Part shown: piece after piece, positions 5,869 to 6,826 of the stretch
How the letters are laid out: each line of letters begins with the position of its first letter
How positions within the stretch are numbered: position 1 is the stretch's first letter
Assembly: GCA_036557185.1 (NCBI GenBank)
Contig: DATBHZ010000077.1
Location: 1 to 6,826 of the forward strand
Direction: 5' to 3'
Origin: DATBHZ01 sp036557185
GTDB lineage: Bacteria > Actinomycetota > Acidimicrobiia > IMCC26256 > JAENVU01
Length of the DNA stretch: 6,826 bases
Notes under the pieces: model-generated
Told to the model about the DNA's origin: nothing
Database searches by the model: none
What the model saw: only the letters and a program-made list of their open reading frames with translations
Position numbers and translations under genes: made by a program

Positions 5869-6826
5869 TCAGCCCGCCTGCCGCTTCGCGGTCTTCGCGC
5901 CCGCCTGCCTCTTCTTGGCGGCGGCCTTGGTCCCGGTGCTCTTCTTGGCGCCGCTCGTCTTCTTGGCCGCGGCGCTCTTGCCCGCGGGTTGCTTCGCGGT
6001 CTTCGCGGGCGCGCCCTTTGCCGCCCGTTCCGCCGGCGTCGCCGGCGTCGCCTTCGCGGTCTTCTTGGCCTTCTTCGCCGCGCTCTTCGCCGCGCTCTTC
6101 GCCGGCTTCGCCCCGTCCGTCGCGGACTTGGCCGCAGCGCGCTTGGGCTTGCTGCGTGCAACCTCCGCCGCCACGGTCTCGTCGGTCGGGGTTCCGGCGA
6201 TGTTCGAGAATCCCGGAAGCCCGAGCTCGATGCCGCGGCGCGGCGCGTCGACGGCCTGCACGACGAACTCTCGTATCTCGCCCCTCCGCAGGACGTCGCG
6301 CGCGCGCGATGGAGGCGGATCGCCGAGCGCCGAGATCGGCACGTAGCAGCGCATGCCGTCGACCATCACGAACGCGCCGTGCGAGGTGAATGCGTCGACG
6401 GTCCCGACGATCGCGGAACCGAGACGGTGGTCGATCACGAATTGGAGGAACGGCGCCGGTTCGTTGACCGCCTCCGGCGGGGACGACGAGCCGTGACGTC
6501 CCCCGCGCCTGCGCGGCTTGGAGCGCGCAGGTGTGCCCATCGCCTCCGCCTTCGCCTCGGCGATCGCCTGCTTGACCGCCTTCGCCGCCTTGTCGGCGCG
6601 TCCCGCCTTCTTGTCCTGTTCCATGACCTTGCGGCTGACCGGACCTCGCACCGGCTTGCGCAGCGAGAAGATCCACCCGACCCCGGGCACGGGCTTGCCG
6701 CCGATGAGGCGGCCCGTGTCGAACAGCCACCGGTAGTCGGCGTGGAACTCCTGGAACGAGTCGTTGGAGACCACGGTCCCGCTGGTCCGGTCGGCGATCT
6801 GGAGCACGAAACCGTCGCCGCGCCCG
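5869..6826 (-). CDS. Predicted NYN/Zc3h12a-like ribonuclease with S1 domain and Lys/Ala-rich tail (5' end beyond window)
   Basis: The frame is open to the right edge, so the N-terminus is missing; 318 residues are visible. Residues 1-57 match the end of the Zc3h12a-type NYN nuclease domain: GDGFVLQIADRTSGTVVSND, then a Trp-Leu-Phe stretch and GRLIGG, in the same order as DDRF...VSND...ERLL of human ZC3H12A. A metal-binding Asp (of VSND, residue 21) and one upstream Asp are present. Residues 58-112 form a basic, Ala/Lys-rich linker. Residues about 130-205 read as an S1 RNA-binding fold (GSAIVGTVDAF, GAFVMVDG, CYVPISAL, RRGEIREFVVQAVD, GIELGLPGF). Residues about 220-318 are a low-complexity Lys/Ala/Thr tail like histone H1 or mycobacterial HupB. 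Expected role: RNA cleavage or binding in the cytoplasm, with the tail adding nucleic-acid affinity. The S1 and tail assignments are firm and the nuclease call moderate. The GTG at 6807 would cut into the nuclease domain and is unlikely to be the start. Confidence 0.75.
   Translation of the reverse strand, partial: GRGDGFVLQIADRTSGTVVSNDSFQEFHADYRWLFDTGRLIGGKPVPGVGWIFSLRKPVRGPVSRKVMEQDKKAGRADKAAKAVKQAIAEAKAEAMGTPARSKPRRRGGRHGSSSPPEAVNEPAPFLQFVIDHRLGSAIVGTVDAFTSHGAFVMVDGMRCYVPISALGDPPPSRARDVLRRGEIREFVVQAVDAPRRGIELGLPGFSNIAGTPTDETVAAEVARSKPKRAAAKSATDGAKPAKSAAKSAAKKAKKTAKATPATPAERAAKGAPAKTAKQPAGKSAAAKKTSGAKKSTGTKAAAKKRQAGAKTAKRQAG
5872..6160 (-). repeat. Low-complexity repeat coding for the Lys/Ala-rich tail
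   Basis: This part of the RNase/S1 gene is built from short degenerate repeats. On the plus strand, gccgcgctcttc occurs twice in tandem (6077-6100), with a partial third copy (6101-6109), coding for repeated Lys-Ser-Ala-Ala. The 16-mer cttcgcggtcttcgcg occurs at 5884-5899 and 5992-6007, with a shorter form at 6052-6060. A 9-nt unit gccggcgtc is doubled near 6032-6050. The protein repeats are AAK, AKKA and AKTAK types. Confidence 0.8.

Noticed and set aside
4679..6346. A 555-residue plus-strand open frame with what looks like several membrane segments near its C-terminus.
   Set aside because: The hydrophobic part is just the antisense reading of Lys/Ala codons (ctt, gcc, ttc) of the basic tail; the rest lies opposite the rhodanese and secreted-protein genes.
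6622..6624. An internal ATG in the RNase/S1 gene that could start a separate S1-plus-tail protein.
   Set aside because: No ribosome site is seen and the frame is continuous with the nuclease-like part; a single protein is simpler.

Overview
The window is GC-rich (roughly 70% by eye) with a strong preference for G or C in third codon positions. Gene density is high and all real genes lie on the minus strand. This points to a high-GC actinobacterium; an Acidimicrobiia-like lineage fits the style of the proteins, but that placement is inference only. I see no RNA gene, mobile element, CRISPR array or sign of recent transfer.

Reading in the direction of transcription (from high to low coordinates), the first gene is cut by the right edge (6826-5869). 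It encodes the C-terminal part of a predicted NYN/Zc3h12a-like ribonuclease, then an S1 RNA-binding domain, then a tail of about 100 residues rich in Lys and Ala that resembles histone H1. A single-domain rhodanese follows after 23 nt (5845-5498). After a 135-nt gap holding a possible weak promoter, a hairpin and a good Shine-Dalgarno sequence comes a secreted protein with a PKD-like region (5362-4505).

The left two thirds of the window hold a tight three-gene cluster: a GlpD-type FAD-dependent glycerol-3-phosphate dehydrogenase (4481-2856), an FAD oxidase of the alkyl-DHAP-synthase type (2845-1346, GTG start, 10 nt after glpD), and an FGGY sugar/polyol kinase. The kinase ATG directly follows the preceding stop codon (1345), and the gene runs off the left edge. 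It has no stop codon in the window but is one of the clearest genes here.

The glp-like cluster is the main functional unit. The simplest model is polyol or glycerol phosphorylation by the kinase and oxidation of sn-glycerol 3-phosphate to DHAP by GlpD, with the AGPS-like flavoenzyme acting on a DHAP-derived or related substrate. GlpD keeps its substrate-binding residues. The kinase, however, lacks several residues that contact glycerol in E. coli GlpK, so its substrate is open. The RNase-S1-basic-tail protein is the most unusual architecture in the window. Its neighbours give no clear clue to its target.
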